This document shows positions 8,367-16,810 of a stretch of 64,000 nucleotides of DNA, piece by piece. The stretch covers positions 35,398-99,397 of the forward strand of contig NZ_RCUV01000011.1 in NCBI RefSeq assembly GCF_003667545.1, read 5' to 3'. Under the pieces are notes generated by a model, which saw only the letters and a list, made by a program, of their open reading frames with translations, was not told the origin of the DNA and ran no database searches. Within the stretch, counting starts at the first letter, position 1, and each line of letters opens with the position of its first letter. The translations under genes were made by a program, and so were the position numbers. The stretch is from Mycetocola manganoxydans. GTDB taxonomy: Bacteria > Actinomycetota > Actinomycetes > Actinomycetales > Microbacteriaceae.

Positions 8367-9830
8367 ATGGAATTGCTGGGAATCGTTCTGAGCCCGATCA
8401 TCGTCGCCGTCGTCGTCGGCGTCATTCTGCTGATCGTCATCATCATGTTCATTCAGGGCCGATACAAGATCGCGCAGCCCGATGAGGCGATCATCGTCAC
8501 CGGGCGTCGCGCCCGGAAGTCCGTCGGAGTCGACGGCCGCACGATCACCGACCTGACCGGCCAGAAGGTCGTCCAGGGTGGCGGCGTTTTCGTCATCCCG
8601 TTCCTGCAGAAGCAGTTCTCGATGTCGCTGCGTTCGCGCGCGATCGGCATCCAGGTGGTGGCACAGACCCGCAACGGAGTCACCATCCGGATCGAAGCCG
8701 TCGCCGTCGTCAAGGTGGGCGACAGCGACAGCGCGATCCGCTCCGCCGCCCAGCGGTTCCTCGGTCAGGACAAGCACATCGAGCCGTTCACTCAGGAGGT
8801 GCTCTCCGGTTCGTTGCGTTCGTCAATCGGTAACCTCACCGTTGAGGAGATCATTCGCGACCGTGCCGGCCTCGCCGAGCAGGTCATCGAAGCAGCACGG
8901 ACTTCACTGCTCAACCAGGGTCTCGACGTCGACACGTTCCAGATCAAGGAGATCGCCGACGACAAGGGCTACATCACCGACCTCGGTCGCCCCGAGCAGG
9001 CCCGCGTGCGCCAGGCCGCTGAGATCGCCGAGTCCGTTTCGGCTCGCGCCTCGGAGCAGGCCCGGATCGAAGCAGCGGAGGCGATCGCTGACGCGAACCG
9101 CGAACTCTCGCTGAAGAACGCGTCGATCAAGATGGAGACCGATAAGGCGCTCGCCGAGGCCGAAGCAGCGAAGCCGCTCGCCGAAGCATTCGCCCAGCAG
9201 GGCATTCTGCAGCAGCGCGAGGTCACCGCGCAGCGCGAGACCGCTTTGCGTGAGCAGCAGCTCAACGCCGACGTGCGCAAGACCGCCGACGCTGAGTCGT
9301 ACCGCATCCGCCAGATCGCCGACGCTCACGCCTCACAGGTCGTCGCCGAAGCGAAGGCAGACCGCGACCGTCGTATCGCCGAGGCCGAGGCAACCCGCGC
9401 CGAGGGTGAGGCCGAAGCAGCCGCGATCTTCGCCAAGGGTGAAGCAGAAGCGCGCGCGACCGAGCTCCGCGTCGCCGCTCTCCGCGACGAGTCCGAAGCA
9501 CTGCTCCAGCAGCGCGCGATCGAGATCCTGCCGGAGATCGCGAAGCAGCTCGCCGCCCCGTACGGCGCGATCGACAACCTCACGGTCATCTCGACCGACG
9601 GCGCTTCACAGCTCTCCAAGCAGGTCGTCGGCAACGTCACCGAGGTCACCCAACTGCTCAAGGACTCCACGGGCATCGACCTCGCGTCGATCCTCAACGG
9701 ATTCGTCGGCGGACGCTCAGCTGCCGCCGGTGCTGCCGGTGCTGCGCCGACGGATGCTGCCGCTGCCGCGCCCGCGGACGCCCCGGCTCCGGTCGCCTCC
9801 GCTCCCGTTGCGGCCGCTGCGTCCGAGTAA
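8367..9830 (+). CDS. Flotillin-like SPFH-domain protein
   Basis: Membrane-microdomain scaffold of 487 residues. It has one N-terminal membrane helix (about 5-28), an SPFH/PHB domain (about 30-200), then a long charged coiled coil (about 205-400) rich in AEA/EAE and ARA repeats, and an Ala/Pro-rich tail (about 450-487). This is the normal flotillin order. GAGGAGAG precedes the ATG. No NfeD-type partner is nearby, which is unusual but not rare. Confidence 0.9.
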   Translation: MELLGIVLSPIIVAVVVGVILLIVIIMFIQGRYKIAQPDEAIIVTGRRARKSVGVDGRTITDLTGQKVVQGGGVFVIPFLQKQFSMSLRSRAIGIQVVAQTRNGVTIRIEAVAVVKVGDSDSAIRSAAQRFLGQDKHIEPFTQEVLSGSLRSSIGNLTVEEIIRDRAGLAEQVIEAARTSLLNQGLDVDTFQIKEIADDKGYITDLGRPEQARVRQAAEIAESVSARASEQARIEAAEAIADANRELSLKNASIKMETDKALAEAEAAKPLAEAFAQQGILQQREVTAQRETALREQQLNADVRKTADAESYRIRQIADAHASQVVAEAKADRDRRIAEAEATRAEGEAEAAAIFAKGEAEARATELRVAALRDESEALLQQRAIEILPEIAKQLAAPYGAIDNLTVISTDGASQLSKQVVGNVTEVTQLLKDSTGIDLASILNGFVGGRSAAAGAAGAAPTDAAAAAPADAPAPVASAPVAAAASE

Positions 9831-9928
9831 CAACACGCTGAGATAAGGACATCGGCTCCGGACAAGGACGAAACCGCGGTTTCGATCCTTCTGTGGGGCC
9901 GTTCTCCTTTTCTCGAGCCGCCGGAGGG

Positions 9929-9995
9929 AGCGGATGCTGCGCGCCAGGACCCGGGAACGTGACCTTCTACTCCTGCCGCGCCGGCGGCATCCGCT
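9929..9995 (+). repeat. Family F repeat, copy 1 (67 bp)
   Basis: It starts AGCGGATGC and ends GCATCCGCT, so its ends are inverted repeats. It matches copy 2 (10097-10163) at most positions and in exact length. Confidence 0.85.
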
Positions 9996-10020
9996 GTTCG
10001 CCTCCCCCGTCGCACGCAAA

Positions 10021-10085
10021 CAGGAGATCACACGATTTACAGGATGCTTTCGCGGTTTTTCTCCTGCAAAGCGTGCGATCTCCTG
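10021..10085. repeat. Family E palindrome, copy 1 (65 bp)
   Basis: CAGGAGATCACACG pairs with CGTGCGATCTCCTG at the other end, and an inner CAGGA pairs with TCCTG. The same 65-bp layout recurs at 11297-11361. Confidence 0.85.
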
Positions 10086-10096
10086 TGAAGCCGGGG

Positions 10097-10163
10097 AGCG
10101 GATGCTGCGCGCCAGGGCCCGGGAACGTGACGTTCTACTCCTGCCGCTCCCGCGGCATCCGCT
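10097..10163 (+). repeat. Family F repeat, copy 2 (67 bp)
   Basis: Direct copy of 9929-9995, including the AGCGGATGC...GCATCCGCT ends and the inner GAACGTGACGTTC palindrome. Confidence 0.85.
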
Positions 10164-10172
10164 CGGCACCGC

Positions 10173-10178
10173 AATAAT
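10173..10178 (+). promoter_or_regulatory. -10-like hexamer of ldh (leaderless type)
   Basis: AATAAT ends six bases before the ldh ATG, with no Shine-Dalgarno sequence between, so the transcript probably starts at or next to the start codon. Confidence 0.5.
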
Positions 10179-10184
10179 GGGGCC

Positions 10185-11138
10185 ATGAGCCTCCTGCGGA
10201 ACACGAAACTGTCGGTCATCGGAGCGGGGAGCGTCGGGTCGTCGCTGGCGTATGCGGCGCTGATCCGGAACTCGGCGCGCGAGGTGGTGCTGTACGACCT
10301 CAACGCTGCGAGGGCCGAAGCCGAGGTGCTCGACCTGGCGCACGGCACGCCGTTCACCGGAGCATCGCGCATCACGGGCGGTGGCGACATCGAGGCGGTT
10401 GCCGGGTCGGATGTCATCGTCGTAACCGCGGGTGCCAAGCAGGAGCCCGGGCAGACGCGACTCGATCTCGCCGGGGTGAACGCGCGGATTCTCGAGAAGC
10501 TTCTGCCGCGCCTCGTTGAACTCGCGCCGCATGCCGTCATCATCCTGGTCACGAACCCGTGCGACGTGCTCACCGCCGTTGCCGACCAACTCGTGGATCT
10601 GCCCGCTGGTCAGCTCTTTTCGTCCGGAACGGTGCTCGACTCGTCTCGGCTGCGCTGGCTCCTCGCCGAGTCTGCCGGGGTGGCGCCGCAGAACGTGCAC
10701 GCGCTGATCGTCGGCGAGCACGGTGACAGCGAGTTCGCCCTGTGGTCGGATGCCACCATCGGCCAGACGCCGCTCCGTGACTGGACCGACGAGAGCGGCA
10801 CGCTGCTGTTTCCGCGGGAGCGCCTCGAGTCGCTCACCTCGGATGTCGTGCACGCCGCCTACAAGATCATCGCCGGCAAGGGTGCGACGAACTACGCGAT
10901 CGGGCTCTCGGGTGCACGGATCGTCGAAGCTGTGCTGCGCAACGAGCGCGCGATCCTTCCGGTGTCGAGCATGCTGCGCGGGTATCGCGGGATCGACGGT
11001 GTCGCCCTCAGCGTTCCGTCGATCGTGGGTTCGAGCGGGGTCGAGCGCACCCTCGATGTGCCCATGGACGACATCGAGGTCGAGCTGCTGCACCGCTCGG
11101 CGGAGGCGCTCAGGGAGTCCATCGCGCACCTGGGCTGA
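10185..11138 (+). CDS. ldh: L-lactate dehydrogenase
   Basis: Interconverts pyruvate and L-lactate with NAD(H) in the cytoplasm. It is 317 residues, family length. The Rossmann motif GAGSVGSS lies at about 13-20. The specificity loop has Q86 followed by EPGQTR92, and glutamine at this place marks lactate rather than malate dehydrogenase. The catalytic histidine is H179 in GEHGDSE. The start is ATG 10185, and a -10-like AATAAT six bases upstream suggests a leaderless message. It stands alone between repeat-rich gaps. Confidence 0.93.
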   Translation: MSLLRNTKLSVIGAGSVGSSLAYAALIRNSAREVVLYDLNAARAEAEVLDLAHGTPFTGASRITGGGDIEAVAGSDVIVVTAGAKQEPGQTRLDLAGVNARILEKLLPRLVELAPHAVIILVTNPCDVLTAVADQLVDLPAGQLFSSGTVLDSSRLRWLLAESAGVAPQNVHALIVGEHGDSEFALWSDATIGQTPLRDWTDESGTLLFPRERLESLTSDVVHAAYKIIAGKGATNYAIGLSGARIVEAVLRNERAILPVSSMLRGYRGIDGVALSVPSIVGSSGVERTLDVPMDDIEVELLHRSAEALRESIAHLG

Positions 11139-11157
11139 GCTGCCGCCCTCGTACGTT

Positions 11158-11217
11158 CTCACGCACTGCGGTCGGAATCACTCGGCGTGCCGGGTGTATT
11201 GGTCCGCAGTGGGTGAA
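11158..11217. repeat. Family C element, copy 1 (60 bp)
   Basis: The most diverged full copy: the left arm begins CTCACGCACTGCGG, and the right arm GGTCCGCAGTGGGTGAA fits the family. An inner stem TCACTCGG..CCGGGTGTA is present. Length matches the other six copies exactly. Confidence 0.8.
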
Positions 11218-11296
11218 CCCGCGTCGTGCGCGCGGGGAGCCGTCGCGTCGTGCCGGCCGACGGCATCCGCGGGTCGCGCGGTCATGGCACGCAAGA

Positions 11297-11361
11297 CAGG
11301 AGATCGCACGCAAAACCGGATGCTTTCGCGCGCTTTCTCCTGTAAATCGTGCGATCTCCTG
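11297..11361. repeat. Family E palindrome, copy 2 (65 bp)
   Basis: CAGGAGATCGCACG pairs with CGTGCGATCTCCTG. The centre GGATGCTTTCGCG matches copy 1 at 10021. Confidence 0.85.
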
Positions 11362-11394
11362 TAAACCGTTCGCGGTGCGCCCGGGCGCGAGGAA

Positions 11395-12510
11395 TCAAAG
11401 CGTCTGAAGCACGTACCCCAGAAGCCCGAACGCAACGGCGAACACCACAATGCCGGCGTTGCGCCAGCGCTTGCGCAGTCGCCGGCCCTCCACGGCCACG
11501 CCGGCGGGCGACGCCAGCGCACCGGCGATGGGAGCGGGGGAGGCGCCTGCCGAGCCAGTCGCAGCGGCATCGGGCGGCGTCGCAGCCGGGTTCAGGAGGC
11601 GCTCGTCGCGCCAGCGAGCCCACGCGTCGACCTTTGCCTGCAGGGCGGCGACGGTGTCGAAGAGCAGTGTCCAGACGGCAGGGTTCACCGTCGAGATGGC
11701 CGGTCCGGTGTACAAAAACAGCATGTCGTCGACGATCTCGACGTCGAACAGCGCGGCGTGATCGACGAACCGGGCCATGATGTCGGGGGAGAACAGGTAC
11801 AGCGCGTCGCGCTCGTACCCCTCGGGGCAATACAGCTCGAAGTAGCGATCGAAGTCTCCCTCGAGCGAGAGTCGCTGTTGCGTTGTGAACGAGGTCGGCA
11901 GGTTGCTGCCGATCGCGGAGTTGTTCTTGACGGCATCCAGCACGATGTGCGGCAGCGTGGTGCCGAGCTCGATCGCGACGTATCCCCAGGTCCGGTGGAT
12001 GGGGTTCTTGCCGCCGCGCTCCAGGTACTGGTGGTGCCCGAACTCGACGGATGGCGAGGCCGTGGTGCGCAGAACGTCGGATGCGACCCTGTCGGCTCCG
12101 AGCGAGAAGATCATTCCGGGGAGGTCGGGGCTCTCAACCCGGTGCTGGTAGGTCATCCCGTTGGCGGCGGCGAAGCGGTCGAGCCGGAACCGGATCTCCC
12201 GATCCCGCATCACACGCCGCCGCACCCTCACGGTGATCAGGGCAACGGCACCGGCGACGACAACGAACACCCCGAGAGCGATGAAGACGCCACCCGGCAG
12301 GCGCGACAGCTCCACCAGGAACAGCGCGAACATGACCACGCCGACGAGTGCGACGACGACGAGGAGCACGTTCGCGAAAGTGTGCCCGGCGGACTGGGCG
12401 CGACCGGCGTTCAGCCTGCCGTGATGCTCCTGCACCAGCCGGGTTTCCACCGGATCGGTCAGCGGTGTCGGGTCGAAAGAAAGTCCGGGTCGAAGGGTGG
12501 GGGCACTCAC
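11395..12510 (-). CDS. Conserved-looking membrane protein of unknown function
   Basis: 371 residues that I do not recognise with confidence. Two adjacent membrane helices (about 46-67 and 74-95) are followed by a soluble region of about 220 residues with FDRYFELYCPEGYERDALYL and FSPDIMARFVDHAALFDVEI, and a last membrane helix at the C-terminus. The layout recalls DUF3137-type proteins. The GTG at 12510 has TAACGT six bases upstream, the leaderless pattern also seen at other genes in this window. A proline/alanine-rich linker (about 305-335) precedes the last helix. Confidence 0.7.
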   Translation of the reverse strand: MSAPTLRPGLSFDPTPLTDPVETRLVQEHHGRLNAGRAQSAGHTFANVLLVVVALVGVVMFALFLVELSRLPGGVFIALGVFVVVAGAVALITVRVRRRVMRDREIRFRLDRFAAANGMTYQHRVESPDLPGMIFSLGADRVASDVLRTTASPSVEFGHHQYLERGGKNPIHRTWGYVAIELGTTLPHIVLDAVKNNSAIGSNLPTSFTTQQRLSLEGDFDRYFELYCPEGYERDALYLFSPDIMARFVDHAALFDVEIVDDMLFLYTGPAISTVNPAVWTLLFDTVAALQAKVDAWARWRDERLLNPAATPPDAAATGSAGASPAPIAGALASPAGVAVEGRRLRKRWRNAGIVVFAVAFGLLGYVLQTL

Positions 12511-12516
12511 CCCTCC

Positions 12517-12522
12517 ACGTTA
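12517..12522 (-). promoter_or_regulatory. -10-like hexamer (leaderless type)
   Basis: On the minus strand TAACGT lies exactly six bases before the GTG start of the membrane-protein gene. The GGAGGG in between could also act as a very close ribosome site. Confidence 0.4.
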
Positions 12523-12548
12523 TCGGCTCCTTCCGAAGTAAATAACCC

Positions 12549-12587
12549 TTGACGCGAAGTCAAACTTTCTTTACATTGCAGATGTAA
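12549..12587 (+). promoter_or_regulatory. Promoter/operator of the membrane protein-XRE operon
   Basis: Two palindromes with equal 5-base spacers lie here: TTGAC-N5-GTCAA (12549-12563) and TTACAT-N5-ATGTAA (12571-12587). The first contains a good -35-like TTGACG, and TTACAT, 16 bases later, could be the -10. They are plausible sites for the XRE regulator encoded in the operon. Confidence 0.5.
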
Positions 12588-12617
12588 GGTTTTCTTGACA
12601 TGAACGAGGAGCTCCGG

Positions 12618-13046
12618 ATGTCATCCGAAGAGAAAAGCGCGTGGGTTCTGCTGGTCGTCGCGATCGCGGGGTACGCGACGTACCTGGTGCTGGTGGCGAG
12701 CGAGGCGGCATCCGTCCCGCTTCTGGAGAGCGGCTGGGCGACGTGGATGCTGTGGACGATCGGCGGTGGGATCGTCGGCGGCATCGTCGTCAACATCGTC
12801 GTCGGTATCTTCTCACCGAAGGACGCGGGCAAAAAGGACCAGCGCGACCGCGAGATCACGCGCTTCGGTGACTCGGTGGGGCAGTCTTTCGTCGTGATCG
12901 GCGGGGTCGGAGCGCTGATCCTCGCCATGCTTGAAGCGCCATACTTCTGGATCGCCAACGCCATCTACCTCGCGTTCGTGCTCTCGGCCGTTCTCGGGTC
13001 GATCGCTCGGGTCGTCGCGTACCGGCGGGGGCTGCCGACATGGTGA
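12618..13046 (+). CDS. Small membrane protein, partner of XRE regulator
   Basis: 142 residues (148 if ATG 12600 is used). ATG 12618 is preferred because GAGGAG lies six bases before it. Four hydrophobic segments are visible (about 10-28, 38-60, 87-106 and 110-128). A small membrane protein followed directly by a short XRE regulator is a recurrent actinobacterial pair; its function is unknown. The stop overlaps the next gene's start. Confidence 0.75.
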   Translation: MSSEEKSAWVLLVVAIAGYATYLVLVASEAASVPLLESGWATWMLWTIGGGIVGGIVVNIVVGIFSPKDAGKKDQRDREITRFGDSVGQSFVVIGGVGALILAMLEAPYFWIANAIYLAFVLSAVLGSIARVVAYRRGLPTW

Positions 13047-13276
13047 AGGCTCAGACCCGGGTGACCAATGACATCCGCCGCCTGCGTTTCGCGAACGGCG
13101 AGATGACGCAGGCCGACCTCGCCGACCGTATCGGGGTCACCCGGCAAACCATCATCGCCATCGAGCAGGGGCGGTACTCGCCGTCGCTCGAGATGGCTTT
13201 TCAGATCGCCGGAGTCTTCGGGGTGCCACTCGACACGGTCTTTTCGTATGCGGCGCCCGACAAGGAGTCGTCATGA
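13040..13276 (+). CDS. XRE-family helix-turn-helix regulator
   Basis: 78-residue, single-domain regulator. The helix-turn-helix is [20 protein letters not shown] (about 25-44), followed by [19 protein letters not shown], typical of the short YozG-like subgroup. It starts 7 bp inside the preceding gene and its TGA overlaps the next ATG (ATGA), so three genes are coupled. It probably controls its own operon through the palindromes at 12549-12587. Confidence 0.88.
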   Translation: MVKAQTRVTNDIRRLRFANGEMTQADLADRIGVTRQTIIAIEQGRYSPSLEMAFQIAGVFGVPLDTVFSYAAPDKESS

Positions 13277-14247
13277 GAGCCATCATCCAGCACAGGTACG
13301 GGGCACCCGATGTGCTCGCCGTCGAGCACGTCGACCAGCCCGAGATCGGCGACGACGACGTGCTCGTGCGCGTCGCCGCTGCCGGAGTCGACGCCGGCGT
13401 CTGGCACACCGTCGCGGGCAAGCCGTACCTGTTGCGGCTGTTCGGGTTCGGGTTCCGGGCGCCGAAACAGAAGACCCCGGGGCGGGATGTCGCGGGGCAC
13501 GTCACACAGGTCGGCTCGAACGTGACGCGGTTCGCGCTGGGCGACGAGGTCTTCGGCACCACGCTCGAGGGCAGCTTTGCCGAGTTCACGCGGGTTCCCG
13601 CTGAGCGGCTCGCGCTCAAGCCGGCGAACGTGAGCTTCGAGCAGGCGGCGGTGACTCCGATCTCGGGATGCACGGCGCTGCACGGGTTGCGCGACGCCGG
13701 GCGCCTGGCCGCGGGCCAGAGGGTGCTCGTGCTCGGCGCCGGGGGAGGGGTCGGCTCCTTCGCGGTGCAGATCGCGGTCGCGATGGGGGCATCCGTCACC
13801 GGGGTGTGCAGCACCGACAAAGTCGAGTTCGTCCGCTCGCTCGGCGCCGCCCAGGTGATCGATCGCACGCGTGAAGACTTCGCGGCAGGCCCGGGCGGAT
13901 ACGACCTCATCCTCGACACCGCCGGACACAACTCGCTCAGGCGCCTCCGACGGATGCTGTCGCGTCGCGGCACCCTCGTCATCGTCGGTGGCGAAGGTGG
14001 CGGGCCCCTCCTCGGTGGATTCGGCCGGTCGCTTCGGGCGCTGGTCGTGTCTGCCTTCGTGCCCCAGCGGCTGGTCGGTCTGATGTCCGAGGAGGACCTG
14101 CCGACCCTCGAGGCGCTCGCCGCCTTGGTTGCCCATGGCAGTGTCGTGCCGCCGGTGGATCGGGTTTTCCCACTCGAGCGCGCGGGCGACGCGATCGAGT
14201 ACCTGCACGCGGGTCGTCCGCTCGGCAAGGTGGTCGTGAAGGTTTAG
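13273..14247 (+). CDS. NAD(P)-dependent quinone oxidoreductase-like alcohol dehydrogenase
   Basis: Medium-chain dehydrogenase of 324 residues without the structural zinc cysteines, so of the zeta-crystallin/quinone reductase branch. It has an N-terminal GroES-like domain (about 25-125), the Rossmann motif [16 protein letters not shown] (about 154-169) and the C-terminal ending typical of the family ([13 protein letters not shown]). It is third in the operon, translationally coupled to the XRE regulator, so the regulator may respond to a redox-active compound. Confidence 0.85.
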   Translation: MRAIIQHRYGAPDVLAVEHVDQPEIGDDDVLVRVAAAGVDAGVWHTVAGKPYLLRLFGFGFRAPKQKTPGRDVAGHVTQVGSNVTRFALGDEVFGTTLEGSFAEFTRVPAERLALKPANVSFEQAAVTPISGCTALHGLRDAGRLAAGQRVLVLGAGGGVGSFAVQIAVAMGASVTGVCSTDKVEFVRSLGAAQVIDRTREDFAAGPGGYDLILDTAGHNSLRRLRRMLSRRGTLVIVGGEGGGPLLGGFGRSLRALVVSAFVPQRLVGLMSEEDLPTLEALAALVAHGSVVPPVDRVFPLERAGDAIEYLHAGRPLGKVVVKV

Positions 14248-14255
14248 TGCCTGCA

Positions 14256-14315
14256 GCGAGTTGCCCACATTTGTGGGTTCGAGCGGGCCCGCACCCGTGG
14301 AAGCGGGCAACTCGC
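14256..14315. repeat. Family B palindrome, copy 1 (60 bp)
   Basis: It starts GCGAGTTGCCC and ends GGGCAACTCGC, with an inner GGGT/ACCC stem. It has the same 60-bp length as the other three copies. Confidence 0.85.
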
Positions 14316-14384
14316 GGAGGAGGGGCCGCTCCCTGGACGGGCGCTGGTGGCGAAACGTCGCGCCCCGGAGAGGTGGCACGGAAA

Positions 14385-14449
14385 CTCGGGCGGTGAATCG
14401 TGGGGTCCGTCCCCTATGCGTGGACGGACCCCACGATCTACCGCCCGAA
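14385..14449. repeat. Family A palindrome, copy 2 (65 bp)
   Basis: TCGGGCGGTGAATCGTGGGG..CC arms pair almost perfectly around a 17-base loop containing CTATGCG. It lies in the same orientation as copy 3. Confidence 0.85.
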
Positions 14450-14484
14450 TGTGCGGTGCGGCGGGTGCGGGCGTGCCGCGTGCC

Positions 14485-14544
14485 GCGAGTTGCCCACATT
14501 CATGGGTCCGAGCGGCCCCGCACCCACGAAAGTGGGCAACTCGG
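14485..14544. repeat. Family B palindrome, copy 2 (60 bp)
   Basis: GCGAGTTGCCCAC pairs with GTGGGCAACTCG. Arms of about 26 bases enclose an 8-base centre. Confidence 0.85.
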
Positions 14545-14665
14545 GCAGGGGCGGCCGGGCGCACCGGTATACGCGCGCACCCGGCGTGAGTAGCATGAGC
14601 GGCGGAGCGGGCGCGGGGACGCAGCCCCGTGGCATCCGCTCGTCATGTTCACAAGGGAGTGCGCA

Positions 14666-15139
14666 ATGCAGAAGATCACGCCGTGCATGTGGTTCGAGAC
14701 GCAGGCTGAGGAAGCCGCCGAGTTCTACGTGTCGGTGTTTGAGAACTCCGAGATCCTTCACGTGTCGCGCTATGGCGAAGGTGGGCCGATGCCGGCGGGT
14801 ACCGCGCTTGCGGCCGACTTCGTGATCGACGGGGTGCAGATGCAGGCACTCAACGGGATGCAGGCTGTTGGCTTCACCGAGGCGATCTCGCTCTCGGTGA
14901 GCACCGAAACGCAGGAGGAGACCGACCGGCTCTGGGACGCCCTCACCTCGGACGGCGGCGAAGAGAGCATGTGCGGCTGGCTCAAGGACAAGTACGGCGT
15001 CTCGTGGCAGATCGTTCCGACGGTGATGCACTTGCTGGGTGACCCGGACCAGGAGAAGGCGGGCCGGGCAATGCAGGCCATGATGAGGATGAAGAAGATC
15101 ATCATCGCCGACATCCAGGCGGCGTTCGACGGGGCCTAG
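14666..15139 (+). CDS. VOC-family (PhnB/3-demethylubiquinone-methyltransferase-like) protein
   Basis: 157-residue glyoxalase-fold protein. Typical features are the opening KITPCMWFETQAEEAAEFYV, the SRYGEGGPMPAGT segment, and near the end GWLKDKYGVSWQIVPTVM. These proteins are often dimeric small-molecule binders; the substrate is unknown. ATG 14666 was chosen because AAGGGAG lies six bases before it. Confidence 0.88.
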   Translation: MQKITPCMWFETQAEEAAEFYVSVFENSEILHVSRYGEGGPMPAGTALAADFVIDGVQMQALNGMQAVGFTEAISLSVSTETQEETDRLWDALTSDGGEESMCGWLKDKYGVSWQIVPTVMHLLGDPDQEKAGRAMQAMMRMKKIIIADIQAAFDGA

Positions 15140-15250
15140 CCACGTGGCATCCGATTCGTAATATGACCGCGGCACCCGCGAGCCCTACCCGCGAACCCCG
15201 AATTTGTCACATTGGCGAAAGCAACCAGTTGTCGGTGCAAGCATTGGGAT

Positions 15251-16279
15251 ATGAGTTCCAGCCTTTCCAGCCTCCCCATTCTTGATTTCTCCCGACTGGA
15301 TGCCGGCGCCGACGAAGCATCAGCCTTCCGCGCCGACCTGCTCCGCGCCACCCACGAGGTCGGGTTCTTCTACCTCGTCGGCCACGGAGTCGACCGGCAA
15401 CTCATCGACGACCTGCTCGCCGTCTCGCGCCGGTTCTTCGAACTGCCCACCGACGAGAAGCTCAAGCTCGAGAACGTTCACAGCCCGCAGTTCCGCGGCT
15501 ACACGCGCGTCGGCGGTGAGCTCACGCATGGTGACGTTGACTGGCGTGAGCAGATCGACATCGGACCCGAGCGGGATGCCGTCGAGCCGGCGCCCGGGAC
15601 GGCCGACTACTGGCGTCTCGAGGGTCCGAATCTGTGGCCAGAAGCGCTTCCGGAGCTGAAGAGCATCGCCGAGCGCTGGAACGACGAGCTCACGCGTGTC
15701 TCCCTGCGGCTGCTGCGCGCCTGGGCCCTGTCGCTCGGTGCGAGCGAGGACTCCTTCGACGAAGCCTTCGCCGACAAGCCGTTCTCGATGACAAAGATCG
15801 TGCGGTACCCGGGGGAGTCCGGTGCCGAACGCAAGCAGGGCGTCGGTGCGCACCGCGATGGTGGCGTGCTCACCCTCCTCCTCGTCGAGCCCGGCAAGGA
15901 AGGCCTGCAGGTCGAGCACGAGGGCGAGTGGATCGATGCGCCCTCCATTCCAGGAGCGTTCGTCGTCAACATCGGCGAGATGCTCGAGCTCGCCACCGGT
16001 GGCTACCTCAAGGCCACGCTGCACAAGGTGTTCTCGCCGCCGGTGGGCAGCGACCGCATCTCGGTGCCGTTCTTCTTCAACCCGGCGCTTGACACCGTGA
16101 TGCCGCGGCTGGAGCTCAGCCCGGAGCTCGCGACCGCGGCCCGAGGGCTCTCCGTCGACCCGACGAACAGTCCCATCCTCGACACCTATGGTGACAACGC
16201 GCTGCGCTACCGGCTGCGTGCGCACCCGAACGTGGCGGAGATCCACCACAAGGACCTGCTGGTTCCCAACGCTGATTGA
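15251..16279 (+). CDS. Isopenicillin-N-synthase-like 2-oxoglutarate/Fe(II) dioxygenase
   Basis: 342-residue non-heme iron oxygenase. The N-terminal DIOX_N-like region has VGFFYLVGHGV (about 37-47). Iron ligands are H201 and D203 (GAHRDGG) and H258 (ATLHKV), and R269 with S271 (RIS) binds 2-oxoglutarate. The start at ATG 15251 fits the domain start. The stop codon lies inside the first 17-base family H repeat, so the end of the gene is formed by repeat DNA. The substrate is not predictable; the neighbours give no pathway. Confidence 0.88.
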   Translation: MSSSLSSLPILDFSRLDAGADEASAFRADLLRATHEVGFFYLVGHGVDRQLIDDLLAVSRRFFELPTDEKLKLENVHSPQFRGYTRVGGELTHGDVDWREQIDIGPERDAVEPAPGTADYWRLEGPNLWPEALPELKSIAERWNDELTRVSLRLLRAWALSLGASEDSFDEAFADKPFSMTKIVRYPGESGAERKQGVGAHRDGGVLTLLLVEPGKEGLQVEHEGEWIDAPSIPGAFVVNIGEMLELATGGYLKATLHKVFSPPVGSDRISVPFFFNPALDTVMPRLELSPELATAARGLSVDPTNSPILDTYGDNALRYRLRAHPNVAEIHHKDLLVPNAD

Positions 16280-16309
16280 GCTTGTCGAATGGTGATTGAG
16301 CTTGTCGAA
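16273..16309 (+). repeat. Family H: two tandem 17-base copies
   Basis: TGATTGAGCTTGTCGAA occurs at 16273-16289 and 16293-16309. A near copy (GCC instead of GCT) lies at 18565-18581. Confidence 0.8.
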
Positions 16310-16363
16310 ATCGCGCGCCCAAACCGTCCGCGCGGCAGAACTATGCCGTGAGCGCCGCTGAGG

Positions 16364-16678
16364 TCACGCCCCCCGCAGAACATCGGCACGAGCGGCGGCG
16401 TGCTCCTCGGCGGTGATTGTGCCGGCGGCCCGTAAACCGTCGAGCTCCTGCAGTCGTTCCTGCAAAGACCGGGGCGCCGACGCCGGACGCAGCAACTCGC
16501 TGTTCATCGCACGCGTCGCGAGATCGGACTGCAGGGTCATCGGATCGTGCCCAGCCTCCTTGATCTTGCGGTGATTGCGCACAGCCGCGACGACAACGAT
16601 CACGCCGACGATGAGGATGAAGAGGCTCGCACCGGCAAACATCAGCGGGAAGAGATCGAAGAACGGGTCGGGTTCCAT
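16364..16678 (-). CDS. SHOCT-domain membrane protein
   Basis: 104 residues. One membrane helix (about 10-33) is followed by a charged stretch and a C-terminal SHOCT motif (LQERLQELDGLRAAGTITAE, then EHAAARADVL). SHOCT is an oligomerisation-type short domain. ATG 16678 was chosen over an upstream in-frame ATG because GAGAGG precedes it and the hydrophobic segment then sits at the N-terminus. Function unknown. Confidence 0.8.
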   Translation of the reverse strand: MEPDPFFDLFPLMFAGASLFILIVGVIVVVAAVRNHRKIKEAGHDPMTLQSDLATRAMNSELLRPASAPRSLQERLQELDGLRAAGTITAEEHAAARADVLRGA

Positions 16679-16753
16679 CGCGGGGCCTCTCGGTCGGTTG
16701 AGGCTCCAGCTTGGCAATGGCTCCGGTCTGCGTCAATAAGCGTCAATAAGAAG

Positions 16754-16793
16754 AACGGATGCCACGGCGCAGTCGCGCGCCGTGGCATCCGTT
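16754..16793 (-). terminator. Strong stem-loop after the alcohol dehydrogenase
   Basis: Seventeen bases (AACGGATGCCACGGCGC) pair perfectly with 16777-16793 around a 6-base loop, just beyond the dehydrogenase stop. The stem includes the GGATGCC/GGCATCC word. Confidence 0.8.
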
Positions 16794-16810
16794 CGTCGTG
16801 TGAGGACTGG

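Larger units (their letters stand above)
9831..10184. other. Intergenic region filled by nested repeats
   Basis: The 354-bp gap between the flotillin and ldh genes is largely made of repeats: two direct 67-bp family F copies flank one family E palindrome. No gene is supported. Confidence 0.8.
11139..11394. other. Convergent intergenic region with two repeats
   Basis: 256 bp between the ends of ldh and the membrane-protein gene. It contains a family C element and a family E element and no supported gene. Confidence 0.7.
14248..14665. other. Intergenic region with B-A-B repeat cluster
   Basis: The 418-bp gap holds a family B palindrome, a family A palindrome and a second family B palindrome in that order. 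No gene is supported; open frames here run through the repeats. Confidence 0.8.
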
